Source: Suilimivivens sp963618065 (lineage in GTDB: Bacteria; Bacillota; Clostridia; Lachnospirales; Lachnospiraceae). Taken from it: a DNA stretch of 5,939 nt. Numbering within the stretch: position 1 is the stretch's first letter; each line of letters begins with the position of its first letter. Shown piece after piece: positions 5,215 to 5,939 of the stretch. A program made the position numbers and the translations under genes. The stretch covers positions 1 to 5,939 of the forward strand of contig CAVERH010000125.1 of the NCBI GenBank assembly GCA_963618065.1, given 5' to 3'. The notes beneath the pieces were generated by a model that was not told the origin of the DNA, searched no databases, and worked only from the letters and a program-made list of their open reading frames with translations.

Positions 5215-5315
5215 TTGAAATCATTACCATGCACATGAAATCATTACCATGCACATGAAATCATAGCCGTGTATATGAAGTCATTGTCATGCCTATGAAA
5301 TCATTTACTAGGTAT
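5215..5315. repeat. Five tandem 20-bp units with TGA-AA-TCA dyads
   Basis: Units lie at 5215-5234, 5235-5254, 5255-5274, 5275-5294 and 5295-5315 (the last is partial or diverged). Units 1 and 2 differ at one base. The invariant core is TGAARTCAT, usually ATGAAATCAT, a short dyad with ATGA and TCAT arms. The 20-bp period is close to two helical turns, so all cores face nearly the same side of the DNA. That arrangement suits cooperative protein binding, as in operator or iteron arrays. The array ends 119 bases before the ATG at 5435 and lies just after a terminator. No protein is named because no known consensus is matched. Confidence 0.85.
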
Positions 5316-5381
5316 ATAAGAACTGTATTGGTGAATTGTTTTATGGAAAAGGTCTATACAGTCTGATAGTTTATGGAAGTC

Positions 5382-5396
5382 AGTGCTGGCAGCACT
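5382..5396 (+). other. Short hairpin in the leader of the helical-protein gene
   Basis: AGTGCT (5382-5387) pairs with AGCACT (5391-5396) around the loop GGC, without a T tract. A direct repeat TTTATGGAA lies before it at 5340-5348 and 5370-5378. It might be a leader RNA stem or an operator. No convincing promoter was found between 5316 and 5414. Confidence 0.35.
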
Positions 5397-5434
5397 AATC
5401 CAATAGATTTAGACAGGAAAGGGGTTTTAAGAAA

Positions 5435-5866
5435 ATGAAAAGTGATGATAAGAATGTATTACGCGAGGTGCAGAAAAATACCCAAATGGCAATGCAGGCC
5501 ATTGATTCTATCAGCAGTAAAATTTATGATGATACGTTATCGGCACAGGTGACAAAGGACAGCATGAAATATGGGGAGATTTACAACCGGGCAACGAATG
5601 AACTGTTACAGGGAAAGGCAGAGTGCTACAAGGAAACCGGATATCAGGAAATGATGCTGCGCGGGGCAATTAAAGCGAATACCATGCTCAATTCCAGTAC
5701 CAGTCATGTGGCGGAGCTTCTGATTCAGGGAACAAACCGTGGATTAACGGATATGTGGAAAATTATGAATCACTGTGAGAATGCAGGTGACCGTTCGGTA
5801 GAGATTGCCAAAGAACTGATGGATTTTGAAGAAAAGAGCATTGAAAAACTGAAAGAGTACCTGTAA
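5435..5866 (+). CDS. Small all-helical protein of unknown function
   Basis: I do not recognise this 143-residue protein. It has no signal peptide, no membrane segment, and almost no proline or strand-forming stretches. The pattern suggests four amphipathic helices: about 5-30, 33-62, 70-112 and 118-142, the last two broken near HCENAGDR. That size and pattern would suit a four-helix bundle, and a ferritin-like fold is one guess, but I cannot see a convincing pair of ExxH metal-binding motifs. There are two cysteines, in KAECYKE and NHCENAG. The start is supported by AGGAAAGGGG at 5415-5424, 10 bases upstream. The gene stands behind a strong terminator and a 20-bp repeat array, so it probably has its own regulated transcription. 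No T-tailed hairpin follows within the window. That it is a real gene is likely from codon pattern and ribosome binding site. Confidence 0.8.
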   Translation: MKSDDKNVLREVQKNTQMAMQAIDSISSKIYDDTLSAQVTKDSMKYGEIYNRATNELLQGKAECYKETGYQEMMLRGAIKANTMLNSSTSHVAELLIQGTNRGLTDMWKIMNHCENAGDRSVEIAKELMDFEEKSIEKLKEYL

Positions 5867-5892
5867 ATTTTTTTGAATATTTTTGGCTCAAT

Positions 5893-5905
5893 CACAAATT
5901 TTGTG
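5893..5905. other. 13-bp palindrome downstream of the last gene
   Basis: CACAAATTTTGTG is symmetric about a single central base, 27 bases after the stop codon at 5866. Without a loop it would not act as a terminator hairpin as written and has no T tract after it. It may be an operator for a gene beyond the window, or chance in A/T-rich DNA. Confidence 0.25.
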
Positions 5906-5939
5906 GGATTTAGGATTCCTCTGGTAGCTACAGCGACTC

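Noticed and set aside
5215..5315. CRISPR array or plasmid origin
   Set aside because: The 20-bp units have no unique spacers, and there is no replication initiator gene nearby, so neither label is supported.
5328..5360. Promoter of the 5435 gene with TTGGTG and TATACA
   Set aside because: The spacing is 21 bp and other pairings are no better, so I do not call it.

Overview
The window looks like chromosomal DNA of a low-to-mid G+C Gram-positive anaerobe of class Clostridia, most likely family Lachnospiraceae. The reasons are an elongation factor P of Bacillota type with lysine at position 32, a DUF5688-like gene (as I recall, a family mostly of Lachnospiraceae), a membrane-anchored protein with two bacterial SH3 repeats, AGGAGG-type ribosome binding sites and T-tailed intrinsic terminators. 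All recognisable genes lie on the + strand. The species cannot be told from the sequence alone.

Layout. 1-98 is the leader of efp, with a candidate promoter containing a run of nine T. 99-656 is efp, closed by a strong terminator at 687-718. 657-894 holds that terminator, a second hairpin (733-756) and about eight degenerate 13-16 bp tandem repeats (760-878) that run up to the ribosome binding site of the next gene. 895-1785 is a DUF5688-like protein of unknown function. 1878-1949 is tRNA-Arg(CCG) with an irregular D-arm and no terminator of its own. 1997-3316 encodes a membrane-anchored extracellular protein with an NTF2-like region and two SH3 domains, closed by an excellent terminator at 3328-3368. 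3502-4755 is a Gfo/Idh/MocA-type NAD(P)-dependent oxidoreductase carrying an unusual Ala/Glu/Thr-rich C-terminal tail of about 90 residues. 5435-5866 is a small all-helical protein I do not recognise.

The most unusual part is the 679-bp gap 4756-5434. It contains three unrelated repeat arrays in a row: two 55-bp direct repeats (83-bp period), each carrying an internal TTGGAC/GTCCAA dyad; five perfect copies of a 9-bp unit ending one base before a consensus TATAAT; and, after a strong terminator, five 20-bp units each carrying a TGA-AA-TCA-like dyad, upstream of the unknown helical protein.

The genes do not form an obvious pathway. They look like separate transcription units: translation (efp, tRNA-Arg), envelope (SH3 protein), an orphan sugar-type dehydrogenase and two unknowns. 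The tRNA and the SH3 gene may share a transcript. No mobile element, CRISPR array or defence system was found, and no complete new biological system can be claimed. The repeat-filled gap with the unknown helical protein is the best candidate for something undescribed.
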